Assembly: GCF_008728835.1 (NCBI RefSeq)
Contig: NZ_CP042582.1
Coordinates: forward strand, 3,003,001 to 3,067,000
Length of the DNA: 64,000 nt
Origin: Hypericibacter adhaerens
GTDB taxonomy: Bacteria > Pseudomonadota > Alphaproteobacteria > Dongiales > Dongiaceae
Direction: 5' to 3'
Positions 55,829 through 64,000 of this stretch are shown one piece after another (the stretch's first letter is position 1; every line of letters starts with the position of its first letter). A model generated the notes under the pieces. It was not told the origin of the DNA. It worked only from the letters and a program-made list of their open reading frames with translations, and searched no databases. The position numbers and the translations under genes were made by a program.

Positions 55829-57313
55829 TCAGGCCGGCACGCCGCCGAGGCAGAGATATTTCATCTCGGTGAAGTCATCGAGGCCGTATTTTGAGCCTTC
55901 CCGGCCCACGCCCGACTGCTTGACGCCACCGAAGGGCGCCACCTCGGTCGAGATCAGGCCGGTGTTCATGCCGACCATGCCGTATTCCAGCGCTTCCGCG
56001 ACCTTCCAGATCCGGCGGACATCGTTCGCGAAGAAATAGGCGGCGAGACCGAACTCGGTGTCGTTCGCCATCTCGATCACCTCGTCCACGCCGTCGAAGC
56101 GGAAGACCGGCGCCAGCGGACCGAAGGTCTCCTCCCTGGCGACCAGCATGCCCTGGGTCACGCCGGTCAGGACGGTGGGGCTGAAGAACAAGCCGCCGCG
56201 GGCATGGCCGCCCCCGCCAGTCGCGACGACGGCCCCCTTCCCCACGGCGTCCTCGATATGGCGCTTCACCTTGCCGACCGCCTTCTCGTCGATCAGCGGG
56301 CCGACCTCGATATTCGCCTCGAAGCCGTCGCCGACCCGCAAGGCAGCGGCGCGGGCCGCCAGCTTGCGGGAGAACTCGTCATAGATTCTCGACTGCACAT
56401 AGATCCGGTTGGCGCAGACGCAGGTCTGGCCGGCATTGCGGAACTTCGACTGGATCGCGCCCTCGACCGCCGCGTCGACATCGGCATCGTCGAACACGAT
56501 GAAGGGCGCGTTGCCGCCGAGCTCCAGGCTGAGCTTCATGATCTGGTCCGAGGCCTGGCGCATCAGGATGCGGCCCACCTGGGTCGAGCCAGTGAAGGTC
56601 AGCTTGCGGACCTTGTCGTTGCGGCAGATGTCCTGGCCGAAGCTTTGCGCGTCGGTGGTGGTGACGACGCTGAAGAGGCCGGAGGGCACGCCGGCGCGCT
56701 CGGCCAGGACCGCAAGCGCGGTCGCGGAGAGCGGCGTCTGGAAGGCCGGCTTGAACACGATCGCGCAGCCCGCCGCCAGCGCCGGCGCGATCTTCCGCAG
56801 CGGCATGGCCGACGGGAAGTTCCAGGCGGTGATGGCGCCCACCACGCCGACCGGCTGACGGATCACGAAGATGCGCTTGTCCCGCTGATGGCCCGGAATG
56901 ATGTCGCCATAGAGGCGCTTCGCCTCCTCCGCATACCATTCGACATAGGAGGCGCCATAGAGGACCTCGCCCCGGGATTCCGCGAGCGGCTTGCCCATCT
57001 CCGCGGTCAGGATCGCCGCGAGGTCGTCCTGGCCGGCAATGATGAGCTCGTACCATTTGCGCAGGACGGCGCCGCGCTCCTTCCCCGACCGCTTCGCCCA
57101 TTCCTTCTGGGCCGCATGGGCCGCATCGACCGCGGCGGCGGTCTCGGCGCTGCCGAGATCGGGCATCCGGGCCAGGACCTCGCCGTTCGACGGGTTCGTG
57201 ACGTCGAAGCCCTTCCGCCCCTCGGCGGCGATCCATCTCCCGCCGACGAGCGTGGCCTCGCTGAGCAGGCCGGGATCACGCAGCCGCGCCGCCAGGGTCC
57301 GCGAGACGGTCAT
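55829..57313 (-). CDS. gabD: NAD-dependent succinate-semialdehyde-type dehydrogenase
   Basis: A 494-residue aldehyde dehydrogenase. Features: GRWIAAEGRKGFDVTNPSNG, WNFPSAMPLRKIAPALAAGC, LTFTGSTQVGRILM, the general base Glu in KLSLELGGNAPFIVFDDAD, the catalytic Cys in RNAGQTCVCANRIYVQ (about residue 300), and REETFGPLAPVFRF. The closest characterised type is GabD, but being the last gene of a transporter/hydrolase cluster it may act on a different semialdehyde (inference). It starts 31 bp after the permease stop. Confidence 0.85.
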   Translation of the reverse strand: MTVSRTLAARLRDPGLLSEATLVGGRWIAAEGRKGFDVTNPSNGEVLARMPDLGSAETAAAVDAAHAAQKEWAKRSGKERGAVLRKWYELIIAGQDDLAAILTAEMGKPLAESRGEVLYGASYVEWYAEEAKRLYGDIIPGHQRDKRIFVIRQPVGVVGAITAWNFPSAMPLRKIAPALAAGCAIVFKPAFQTPLSATALAVLAERAGVPSGLFSVVTTTDAQSFGQDICRNDKVRKLTFTGSTQVGRILMRQASDQIMKLSLELGGNAPFIVFDDADVDAAVEGAIQSKFRNAGQTCVCANRIYVQSRIYDEFSRKLAARAAALRVGDGFEANIEVGPLIDEKAVGKVKRHIEDAVGKGAVVATGGGGHARGGLFFSPTVLTGVTQGMLVAREETFGPLAPVFRFDGVDEVIEMANDTEFGLAAYFFANDVRRIWKVAEALEYGMVGMNTGLISTEVAPFGGVKQSGVGREGSKYGLDDFTEMKYLCLGGVPA

Positions 57314-57344
57314 GGTGAAGGCTCTCCTTCCTCGGTCGGTGCGT

Positions 57345-58370
57345 TCAGATCTGCGTCCGGATATGCGGCGAGCGCGCGTAGAGCGTCACCATGGGCACGA
57401 TCAGCAGGCCGAACACCGCCTGCTGCATCGCGTAGCTGAGGCCGAGGCCGACCAGGAGCGAGGTCAGCACGGTCAGCACCAGCACGCCGACGATGGTCGC
57501 CCCGTAGCCGCCCCAGCCGCCGAGCAGCGAGGTGCCGCCGATCACCACCGCCGCGACCGTGGTGAAGAGGTAGGGATCGCCCACGCCGACGAAGCCGCCG
57601 CCGGAGAAACCGAGCAGCACCATGCCGGTCACGGCGGACATGGCGCCGCTGATCACATAGGCCACGACCCAGACGCGGAACTCGGAGATCAGGACGCGGG
57701 CGGCGGCGCGGCGATTGCCGCCGACCGCATAGAAGCTCCGCCCGAACAGGGTCTTCGCCATCACCGTCATGAGCAGGGCCGCGATCGCGAACCAGACGAT
57801 GACCACGGGCGGCAGCGGCAGCCCCAGCGTGGTGCCGGCGACCGAGGAGAGATTGCGCAACCAGGGCGGCACCTCGCCCAGCACGTTGCCGGCATAGGCC
57901 GAGCCGATGCTGGTGACGATCTGGCAGGCGCCGACCACGGCGAACCCCATGCCCAGCGTCATGATCAGCGCCTGCGACTGCGACCGGAAGGTCAGGAGGC
58001 CGTTGAGGAGGCCGATCACGGTTCCGCCCAAGAGCACGATCAGGCAGGCGAGGATCGGCGACACCCCCCAGTTGAACAGGCCGGCGAGGATGATGTTGGA
58101 GGAGCCGATGACATAGGGGATCGACATGTCGATCCCACCCAGCATCGCGCACAGGGTCTGGCCGAGCGATGCGAGGCCGAGGAAGGCGGCCAGCAGCAGC
58201 ATCGAGCGGATATTGGCGTAGGAAGCGAAGCCCGGCACCAGCAGCGTGCCCACCACCGAAACCAGGAGGAGGAGCGCCACGCCGAGCAGGATGCTCCTGC
58301 TGATCGCGATCCGGTGCCGCTCGCCCTGGGCGGCCGATGGGCTCTCGGGGCGGGTCGTGCTGTCAGTCAT
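57345..58370 (-). CDS. RbsC-type ABC transporter permease
   Basis: A 341-residue permease with about ten hydrophobic helices. It has LCAMLGGIDMSIPYVIGSSNI, LTFRSQSQALIMTLGMGFAVVGA, LFGRSFYAVGGNRRAAARVLISEFRVW and VVIGGTSLLGGWGGYGATIVGV, all typical of the BPD_transp_2 (RbsC/XylH) family. Its start overlaps the paralogous permease by 8 bp. Together they form a heterodimeric membrane channel. Confidence 0.92.
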   Translation of the reverse strand: MTDSTTRPESPSAAQGERHRIAISRSILLGVALLLLVSVVGTLLVPGFASYANIRSMLLLAAFLGLASLGQTLCAMLGGIDMSIPYVIGSSNIILAGLFNWGVSPILACLIVLLGGTVIGLLNGLLTFRSQSQALIMTLGMGFAVVGACQIVTSIGSAYAGNVLGEVPPWLRNLSSVAGTTLGLPLPPVVIVWFAIAALLMTVMAKTLFGRSFYAVGGNRRAAARVLISEFRVWVVAYVISGAMSAVTGMVLLGFSGGGFVGVGDPYLFTTVAAVVIGGTSLLGGWGGYGATIVGVLVLTVLTSLLVGLGLSYAMQQAVFGLLIVPMVTLYARSPHIRTQI

Positions 58371-59343
58371 AGGCGCGCCCCGAGCGGAAGTTCATGACGC
58401 TGTTGATCAGCAACGAGATCATCAGGATGAGGCCGGTCGAGAGCGAGGTCACGAAGCCGGCGATGCTGCCGAAATCGAAGGTCGAGAGCGCATAGGAGAT
58501 CAGATACATGCTGATCGCCCCCAGGATCGAACCGAGCCCGCCGCCGGTGCCGCCGCCCAGGCTGGTGCCGCCGAGCACGAGAGCGGTGATCGCCGCCAGC
58601 GTGTAGGTGGTCCCCTGGGTCGGATCGCCCGAGGCGATGAGCGCCGTGTAGGTGAGCGCCGCGATCGCGGTGTAGATGCCGGCCACGATATGGGCGCCGA
58701 AGCGGGCCGCGACCGAATTCACGCCGTTGGCGAAGGCCATGCGCTCGTCGGCGCCGGTCAGCCGGATCTGCTGGAAGAAGGAGCTGCGCGTGAACAGGAA
58801 CCAGAGCGCGATCATCACCAGGAGGATGATCGCGACCGGCGAGAAGATGCTGGTGCCGTAGCCCCAGCCGTCCATCCATTCCGGCGCCGAGCCCGAGGGC
58901 CGGTCCAGCACCACCAGGTTCACGCCCACCAGCACCAGGAAGCCGCTCAGGGTGACGATGATGGGGCTGACGCGGGCATAGAGGATGATCGCCGCGATGA
59001 TGCAGTGATAGACGATCCCGGCCGCGACCACATAGGCGACGACGGCCACGGGATTGGTCCAGCCGTTCTCGACCAGCCACTTGACCAGGGTGCAGTTGAT
59101 GAAGCCCAGCAGCGGCCCGACGGAGAGGTCGACGCCGCCGCGCCCGACCAGCGCGATCGGCGTCAGTGCCAGCGAAGCCAGGATCAGCGGCGTCACGACG
59201 ATGATGGCGCCGCCGATGCCGTCGCGGGTGAAGAGGCTGGGCCCGCGCAGCGCGGCGACGATCAGGAGGACGACGATGAGGACGAGCGGCACCATCAGGT
59301 GCCGGTGGCGCTCGACGGTCGCGCTTTGGATCCGGGCGGTCAC
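58363..59343 (-). CDS. RbsC-type ABC transporter permease
   Basis: A 326-residue permease of the same family: ALVGRGGVDLSVGPLLGFINC, IVTLSGFLVLVGVNLVVLDRPSG, then RLTGADERMAFANGVNS and ITALVLGGTSLGGGTGGGLGSILGA. The start overlaps the ATPase stop by 4 bp (ATGA). The two permeases differ enough to be old paralogues. The long periplasmic loop around residue 130-150 (SGSAPEWMDGWGYGTSIF) is typical. Confidence 0.92.
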   Translation of the reverse strand: MTARIQSATVERHRHLMVPLVLIVVLLIVAALRGPSLFTRDGIGGAIIVVTPLILASLALTPIALVGRGGVDLSVGPLLGFINCTLVKWLVENGWTNPVAVVAYVVAAGIVYHCIIAAIILYARVSPIIVTLSGFLVLVGVNLVVLDRPSGSAPEWMDGWGYGTSIFSPVAIILLVMIALWFLFTRSSFFQQIRLTGADERMAFANGVNSVAARFGAHIVAGIYTAIAALTYTALIASGDPTQGTTYTLAAITALVLGGTSLGGGTGGGLGSILGAISMYLISYALSTFDFGSIAGFVTSLSTGLILMISLLINSVMNFRSGRAYD

Positions 59344-60896
59344 GACGCCTCCTCGAGTTTGGAGACCAGGGGTTCGATGTCGTCGGTATGGCCGAACATG
59401 GCGGCCAGCAGCGCATGCTCGGCGATCTCGGTGCCCGACAGCGTGCGGAACAGGGAGCCGTTGCGGAACACCATCACGCGGTCGGCGAAATCGAAGAATT
59501 CCTCGATCTCGCTGGAGAGATAGATCACGGCACCGCCGCCGGCGGTGAAGGCCTTGAGCTGGATATAGAGATCGCGCTTAGTCTGCAGATCGACGCCGCG
59601 GGCCGGATCGTCGAGCACGATGACCTTCGGCTCGGCGGCCAGGGCTCGGGCGATCAGGACTTTCTGCTGGTTGCCGCCGGAGAGCGAGGTGATCCGGTTG
59701 GAGGCGCGGCCGGCGCGGATCGCGAGCCGCTGCCTTTCCTTCTGATAGAGGGCATCGACCGGGCCGTTCCGGATCCAACCGAACTGGCCGAAGCAGCTTC
59801 GGTAGAGCGCGATGGCGAAATTCTCGAAGATGCTGAGATTGGGGAAGATGCCCTCCCGCGCCCGATCGCCGGAGACATAGACGATGCCGTGGTCCGACGC
59901 CTCGGCGAGGCTCGAGATCGGCCGCTCGGCGCCGCCCTCGGCCGCCGCGATGCGGCCCGAGAACGGCGGCAGGATGCCCGCGGCGACCCGCAGGAAATGG
60001 CTCTGGCCCTGCCCGTCGAGGCCGGTCACCCCCAGGATCTCGCCGGATCGCAGCGTGAAGTCGAACGGCGCGGCCCCGACCCGGACGCCGATCCGGCTGC
60101 CCGAAAGCGCGGTCTCGCCGGCGGCGATCCGGGCGGGATTGCGGGTCTCCGGCCGGATCTCCTGCAGCGAGCGCTTGGGCGACATCAGGGCGAGGAGATT
60201 GGCCTCGGTGATCTCCTTGCCGACGAGCTCGCCGACCGTTTTGCCGTCGCGCAGGACCGTGGCGCGGTCGGTGATGCGGATGAGCTCGGCGATGCGGTGG
60301 GTAACGATGACGATGCAGCAGCCGGCATCGCGCAGCTTCCGGATCTCGACATGCAGCTTCGCCGTCGCCTCGAGATCGAGGGCCGCCGAGGATTCGTCGA
60401 GGATCAGCACCTTGGGATTGCAGAGCAGCGCGCGGGCGATGACGATCCATTGCCGGACGCTGAGCGGCAGGTTGCGCACGGGCATGTCAGGATCGAGATC
60501 GAGCCCGGTGAAGCGCAGCAGCATCTCCCGGCTCTGGCGCCGGGCGTCGGCGGGGCTCCGGCCGCGCCGCCAGAGGGTGTCCGTGCCGGCGAAGAGATTG
60601 TCGACGATGGTGAGATTGTCGGCGACCAGCACCTCCTGGAAAATCGTCGCGACGCCGATCTTGCGGGCCTGGATCGGGTCGAGGGGGGTCTCGCCGAGGA
60701 CCTTGACCTCGCCGGAATCGGCGTTGAGCACGCCAGAGAGAATCTTGGCGAGCGTGGATTTCCCGCTGCCGTTCTCGCCGACGATCGCATGCACCTCGCC
60801 TGGCCGGATCGTGACTGTCAACCCGTCGAGGGCGACGGTCTCGCCGAAGCGCTTCCGGACATCGCGGACCGTGACTATCTCTTTGGCATCCTGCAT
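59340..60896 (-). CDS. RbsA-type ABC transporter ATP-binding protein
   Basis: A 518-residue tandem ATPase. First domain: Walker A GENGSGKSTLAK, FQEVLVADNLTIVDNLF, variant signature LPLSVRQWIVIARAL, Walker B VLILDESSAALDLEA. Second domain: the usual degenerate Walker A of RbsA proteins (GLDGQGQSHF), SGDRAREGIFPNLSIFEN, signature LSGGNQQKVLIARAL and Walker B VIVLDDPARGVD, with Asp where Glu is usual. It is 107 bp after the binding-protein gene. Confidence 0.92.
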   Translation of the reverse strand: MQDAKEIVTVRDVRKRFGETVALDGLTVTIRPGEVHAIVGENGSGKSTLAKILSGVLNADSGEVKVLGETPLDPIQARKIGVATIFQEVLVADNLTIVDNLFAGTDTLWRRGRSPADARRQSREMLLRFTGLDLDPDMPVRNLPLSVRQWIVIARALLCNPKVLILDESSAALDLEATAKLHVEIRKLRDAGCCIVIVTHRIAELIRITDRATVLRDGKTVGELVGKEITEANLLALMSPKRSLQEIRPETRNPARIAAGETALSGSRIGVRVGAAPFDFTLRSGEILGVTGLDGQGQSHFLRVAAGILPPFSGRIAAAEGGAERPISSLAEASDHGIVYVSGDRAREGIFPNLSIFENFAIALYRSCFGQFGWIRNGPVDALYQKERQRLAIRAGRASNRITSLSGGNQQKVLIARALAAEPKVIVLDDPARGVDLQTKRDLYIQLKAFTAGGGAVIYLSSEIEEFFDFADRVMVFRNGSLFRTLSGTEIAEHALLAAMFGHTDDIEPLVSKLEEAS

Positions 60897-61003
60897 GACG
60901 GCTCAAACCGGGGAATGGACAGGGCGAGCCTTGCGGCTCGCCCTGCAGAGTCGGTCGCCGTGGCCGCGGAAGGCGCGGCTTCGGCGCTTGCTGGCCCCCG
61001 CCT

Positions 61004-62188
61004 TCAGTTCGCGGATTTCCACGTCATCGGATCGGCCGGACGGAGCACCATGTCGTCCGCCAGGGCCTTCGGGAACCAGGCCTCGGCCGGCGGCTCGATC
61101 CAGTTGGGATCGTCGATCTTGCAGTCCTCCGGCAGCGCCGCCTTCACGTCGTCATAGGTGAACTTGAGCACGGGACGGATCACCGACTGGATCTTCGGAC
61201 CCTGGCCCTGGAGCGTGCGCAGCATCATGTTCCAGACGATGTAGAGCTCGTCTCCCGGGGGCCACACGTAGAAGCCGGCATCCACCCAGTCCGGATGCTG
61301 GCGCCAGTAGCAGGTGGCACCCGCCTCGCCGGCGATGCTGATCGGCACCATCGGACGGCCGGACTGCAGCAGCGCCTGCAGCACGCCGTTCTCCGAGGGT
61401 GACTGCAGCACGATCGCGTCGAGCTGCTCGGGATGGGTGGCCAGGAACTTCTGGACCTCGACCTGGGCGACCTGGTCGGTCCACTGCCCCTGCACGGTCC
61501 CGATCAGCTTGATGCCCGGATACTCGGCCAACGCCTTCTTCGCGCCGGAATCGAAGCTGTCGGAAGAAGCGAGGCCGGCGATGCCGCTGACCAGCAGCAC
61601 GTTGCCCTTGCCCTTGATCTTCTCGGCGATGGCCTTGGCGATCTGGTAGCCGCCGTCGACATAGTTGGCCGAGACGCTGATCGCCTCGGGCGCCGTGACG
61701 TAGCCGGAATAGGAGAAGACCGGCACGCCCTTGTCATAGGCGTATTTGATCGTCTGGTTCAGGGCCGTCACGTTCGAGCAGCAGAGGAAGATCGCGTCCA
61801 CGCCCTGGTCGACGAGCTGGCGCATCTGCTGGATCTGCACGGCGTCCTTCAGGTCGGACTGCTTGACGATGACGTCCTTGATCAGCCCCGCCTGCTGGGC
61901 CTGCGGCAGCAGAACCTTCATCAGGCGGTCCATCGACGCCGCGCGCCAGGTGTTGCCGGCATAGGAGCTGGCATAGCCGATGGTCCAGGGCGGGCCGTGA
62001 CGCGGCTTGAAGTCGCGCAGCAGGCTCGCCCCGGTCGGCTGGTTCTTGTCGAGGCCCTCATAGGCCTTCTGGTGTTCCGGCAGCAGCTCGTCGAGGCCGG
62101 CTGCGGCCGCCATCCCCGCGGAGAGCAGCATCATGGCCGTCCCCGCAGCGATGCATTTGAGCGCTACGCGCATCATCAGTCCTCCCAT
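61004..62188 (-). CDS. Sugar-type ABC transporter substrate-binding protein
   Basis: A periplasmic protein of about 394 residues with a Sec signal peptide (MRVALKCIAAGTAMMLLSAG, cleavage near AAA-AG). The mature chain has a type I periplasmic fold (Peripla_BP_4-like): WTIGYASSYAGNTWRAASM, DLKDAVQIQQMRQLVDQGVDAIFLC, YDKGVPVFSYSGYV and VLLVSGIAGLASSDSF. The C-terminus is longer than in RbsB. The ATG at 62188 overlaps the hydrolase stop (TGATG). ATGs at 62176 or 62173 after GGGAGGA are alternatives. The ligand is unknown; an ester or amide substrate of the neighbouring hydrolase is possible. Confidence 0.85.
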   Translation of the reverse strand: MGGLMMRVALKCIAAGTAMMLLSAGMAAAAGLDELLPEHQKAYEGLDKNQPTGASLLRDFKPRHGPPWTIGYASSYAGNTWRAASMDRLMKVLLPQAQQAGLIKDVIVKQSDLKDAVQIQQMRQLVDQGVDAIFLCCSNVTALNQTIKYAYDKGVPVFSYSGYVTAPEAISVSANYVDGGYQIAKAIAEKIKGKGNVLLVSGIAGLASSDSFDSGAKKALAEYPGIKLIGTVQGQWTDQVAQVEVQKFLATHPEQLDAIVLQSPSENGVLQALLQSGRPMVPISIAGEAGATCYWRQHPDWVDAGFYVWPPGDELYIVWNMMLRTLQGQGPKIQSVIRPVLKFTYDDVKAALPEDCKIDDPNWIEPPAEAWFPKALADDMVLRPADPMTWKSAN

Positions 62189-63069
62189 CACTGTGTCTTC
62201 CTGTTCTTGATTTCCGCGAGTATCGGAAGAAGGTACTTGCGGAATTCCTGGTAGTTCTCCGTCACCGGGAAGTGGCCGAGCTTTTCCATCACCCAGAACT
62301 TGCTGCCCTTCACGAGATCGGCGAGCTGCTTGGTCTCGGCAGGAGAGGTGTTCGGGTCGTACTCGCCGGTCAGCATGTAGAGCATGCATTTGCTGGTATC
62401 GATCCGGCGCGCTTCCTCCGGGGAGACGTCGTGGTCGTAGTAGTAATAGAGGAGATCGCCGGCGAAGATGCCCGGGCCGCCGCAGCTATATTCCCACTGG
62501 ATCTCGCGCACGTTCGCCTCGGGCGAGTACGGCGAGATGTTCAGCAGCATCGCCGCACCGACCGAGGTCCGGTTCACGTTGGGGTTGTCGAACTCGCGCC
62601 GGATGCCGGCCATGCCGACATCGATATATTCCGCCGCCGAGCGCAGCGCGCCCTCGACCGCGATCGTCGCGCGGTATTTCTCCGGGTAATTGGAGGCGAG
62701 ATCGACGGCGAGGTGGCCGCCCATCGAGCTGCCCATATAGACCGGACGATCCAGGCCCAACGCCGCCGCGAAGGCATTGGGGAAGTCCATCATGAACTTC
62801 TTGGTCATGTTGTATTCCTTGGCCCACCACTTCTCGCCGTACGGCGGAAGCGACTTGCCGTGGAACGGCAGGTCGAAGACGATCGCGCGGAAGTCCCTGG
62901 TGACCTCGGAATCGCAGAGCAGGTGACGGTACTGGCGGCCGTCCGAGCCCGCGGTGTGGCCGAGCAGGATCGGGATCCCCTGCCCCGCCTCCTCGTAATA
63001 GACGCGGTACTCGACGCCATCGATTGTGAGATAGACATAGCCGCCGGTGATCGGATCGCGCTTGACCAT
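62188..63069 (-). CDS. Alpha/beta hydrolase
   Basis: A 293-residue hydrolase. Catalytic triad: S115 in MGSSMGGHLA, D238 in TGEYDPNTSP and H266 in KLGHFPVTENY. The oxyanion region is ILLGHTAGSDGRQYRHLL, and FDLPFHGKSLPP is conserved. No signal peptide, so it acts in the cytoplasm, presumably after uptake. It overlaps its neighbours on both sides (TAATG and TGATG), so all are tightly coupled. The substrate is unknown. Confidence 0.87.
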   Translation of the reverse strand: MVKRDPITGGYVYLTIDGVEYRVYYEEAGQGIPILLGHTAGSDGRQYRHLLCDSEVTRDFRAIVFDLPFHGKSLPPYGEKWWAKEYNMTKKFMMDFPNAFAAALGLDRPVYMGSSMGGHLAVDLASNYPEKYRATIAVEGALRSAAEYIDVGMAGIRREFDNPNVNRTSVGAAMLLNISPYSPEANVREIQWEYSCGGPGIFAGDLLYYYYDHDVSPEEARRIDTSKCMLYMLTGEYDPNTSPAETKQLADLVKGSKFWVMEKLGHFPVTENYQEFRKYLLPILAEIKNRKTQ

Positions 63070-63452
63070 TACCGTGCCCCCCGGTTGGCGACATCGCGCA
63101 TCAGGCTCATCATGCGATTGAGCGCCGGCAGGTAGGCGAATGTCTCGTTGGTGACGCTGAGCTTGAGGCCGTGCTTGACCGCGGTCGATTGCAGGCACTG
63201 GTAGAAGGGCTTCGGCTTCGCGGCCAGCATGTTGGTCCAGTGATCCCGGGTGCCGCGGACCACGATCTTGCATTGATCGTCCGGCACCGAATCGCCGGTG
63301 ATCTGCGTCAGCTTGCCTTCCTTGAAGTGGAGCACGTGTACGTCGTCCGCGATGCCCACCTTGACGGCACCGTTGAGGTAGCGCGTTTCCCGGACGAACT
63401 CCAGGTCCCTTTCCGCGGCCGCGCGGAAATCGTCGATCTTGAGCAGAGCCAT
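63069..63452 (-). CDS. SCP2-like (sterol carrier) domain protein
   Basis: A 127-residue protein with an SCP2-type fold pattern: LNGAVKVGIADDVHVLHFKEGKL, then CKIVVRGTRDHWTNML, and a C-terminal helix ALNRMMSLMRDVANRG. SCP2 domains hold a hydrophobic ligand. The ATG at 63452 follows GGGAGGAAGG; the longer reading to 63479 is less likely. The stop overlaps the hydrolase start (TAATG), so the two are coupled and may act on the same bulky or hydrophobic substrate (inference). Confidence 0.72.
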   Translation of the reverse strand: MALLKIDDFRAAAERDLEFVRETRYLNGAVKVGIADDVHVLHFKEGKLTQITGDSVPDDQCKIVVRGTRDHWTNMLAAKPKPFYQCLQSTAVKHGLKLSVTNETFAYLPALNRMMSLMRDVANRGAR

Positions 63453-63543
63453 CTGCCTTCCTCCCGCTTTTGGTTGCACGCTCCGCCGCCCGCCTCGTTC
63501 GACGAGGGCGCAAACCCGTGGCGCGGACCCCTGTCCCGCGCCG

Positions 63544-64000
63544 CTATTCCCCCTTCTTCCCTTCCCGCTCGCTCAGGAACTCGAAGATCGCGGTGTGATC
63601 GGCACCCGGCTTCATCGCGCCGGACGCCTCGCGCCAGAGTGCCGCCGCCGCCGCGATGCCATCGGCGTCGATCCCGACGCTCTTGGCGAGATCGAGGGCC
63701 GTCGCGACGTCCTTCGCCATCAGCGCCGCGGCGAAGCCCGAGCCGAAGGACCCGGAAAGCACGAACGGCTTCATCTTGGTCTCGGTCGAGTTGTTCCGGC
63801 CGGTCGAGGCGTTGAGCGTGTCGACGATCGTCTCCGGATCGAGGCCGAAGGCGCGGCCGACGATCACCGCCTCGCAGGCGGCGACCAGGCCCGCGGCGGA
63901 GACGTAGTTGTTCAGCGCCTTCATCGCGTGACCCGCACCGAGCGGACCGACCCGCAAGATCGACTGGGCCATGCATTGCAGGAGCGGCCGCGCCCGCTCG
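63544..64000 (-). CDS. 3-hydroxyisobutyrate dehydrogenase-family oxidoreductase (5' end outside window)
   Basis: The C-terminal 151 residues of a beta-hydroxyacid dehydrogenase; the frame is open through the right edge, so the NAD(P)-binding Rossmann domain is missing. The visible part has GPLGAGHAMKALNNYVSAAGLVA with the catalytic Lys, the helix EAVIVGRAFGLDPETIVDTLN, FGSGFAAALMAKDVATALDLA, and DHTAIFEFLSER at the end. It leads the cluster with the SCP2-like and hydrolase genes. Confidence 0.85.
   Translation of the reverse strand, partial: ERARPLLQCMAQSILRVGPLGAGHAMKALNNYVSAAGLVAACEAVIVGRAFGLDPETIVDTLNASTGRNNSTETKMKPFVLSGSFGSGFAAALMAKDVATALDLAKSVGIDADGIAAAAALWREASGAMKPGADHTAIFEFLSEREGKKGE

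Noticed and set aside
59340-60896. Loss of Walker A lysine in the second ATPase domain
   Set aside because: This is normal for RbsA-type tandem ATPases and does not indicate a defective gene.

Overview
The window is GC-rich DNA (roughly two thirds G+C by eye) with tightly packed genes. It looks like a chromosomal segment of an alphaproteobacterium, most likely of the Rhodospirillales. That placement is inferred from gene content and order: DUF177-rpmF-plsX-fabH-ihfA-merR, nrdR-ribD-ribC-ribBA-ribH-nusB-thiL, a CBP3-type cytochrome bc1 chaperone, a K+-independent membrane pyrophosphatase, and an EcfG-like sigma factor with matching promoter motifs. No species can be named.

Bases 1-13.8 kb look like a general-stress region. 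On the minus strand an operon runs from a small basic protein through a tail-anchored peptide and Ku into LigD (non-homologous end joining; LigD leaves the window at base 1). Upstream of it lie a PRC-barrel protein, a proline-rich protein, a Gln/Asn-rich disordered protein, a DUF6496 protein and a glucose/ribitol-type SDR. Then come a pentapeptide-repeat protein, a membrane PAS/HD-GYP phosphodiesterase, small hypotheticals, a secreted Thr/Asn/Gly-rich protein, and an EcfG-like sigma factor divergent from a TM-less anti-sigma-like protein. Three exact GGAAC-N16-CGTT sites and one GGAAC-N16-AGTT site lie just upstream of four of these genes, plus two weaker variants. This is the strongest regulatory signal in the window. 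A lower-GC glycosyltransferase gene next to tRNA-Pro(GGG) closes the region.

Bases 14-31 kb are housekeeping: MerR regulator and IHF-alpha, fatty acid and phospholipid initiation (fabH, plsX), rpmF, DUF177, the bc1 chaperone, a BamE-like lipoprotein, hppA, a DMT exporter, an orphan FliL-like protein, and the codirectional thiL, nusB, riboflavin genes, nrdR, glyA and rpiB. The GTP cyclohydrolase II half of RibBA has lost its zinc cysteines.

Bases 31-39 kb hold a complete branched-chain amino acid-type ABC transporter (substrate protein, DUF6867 protein, LivF, LivG, LivM, LivH) plus a second LivH with an extra N-terminal exported domain. It is divergent from a CGNR zinc-finger regulator whose start is preceded by a near-perfect inverted repeat.

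Bases 39.8-55.7 kb are catabolic and transport genes on the plus strand: glutaryl-CoA dehydrogenase, a cysteine hydrolase, an IPNS-type 2-oxoglutarate oxygenase with O-acetylhomoserine sulfhydrylase and a sulfonate/NitT-type ABC transporter (possible organosulfur use), a PuuA-like glutamine synthetase with two class III aminotransferases (polyamine or omega-amino acid catabolism), a SPINDLY-type TPR glycosyltransferase, and small hypotheticals. Bases 55.8-64 kb form a minus-strand cluster of a beta-HAD-family dehydrogenase (cut by the right edge), an SCP2-like protein, an alpha/beta hydrolase, a full RbsABC-type ABC transporter and a succinate-semialdehyde-type dehydrogenase. Together these suggest uptake and breakdown of an unidentified small molecule.
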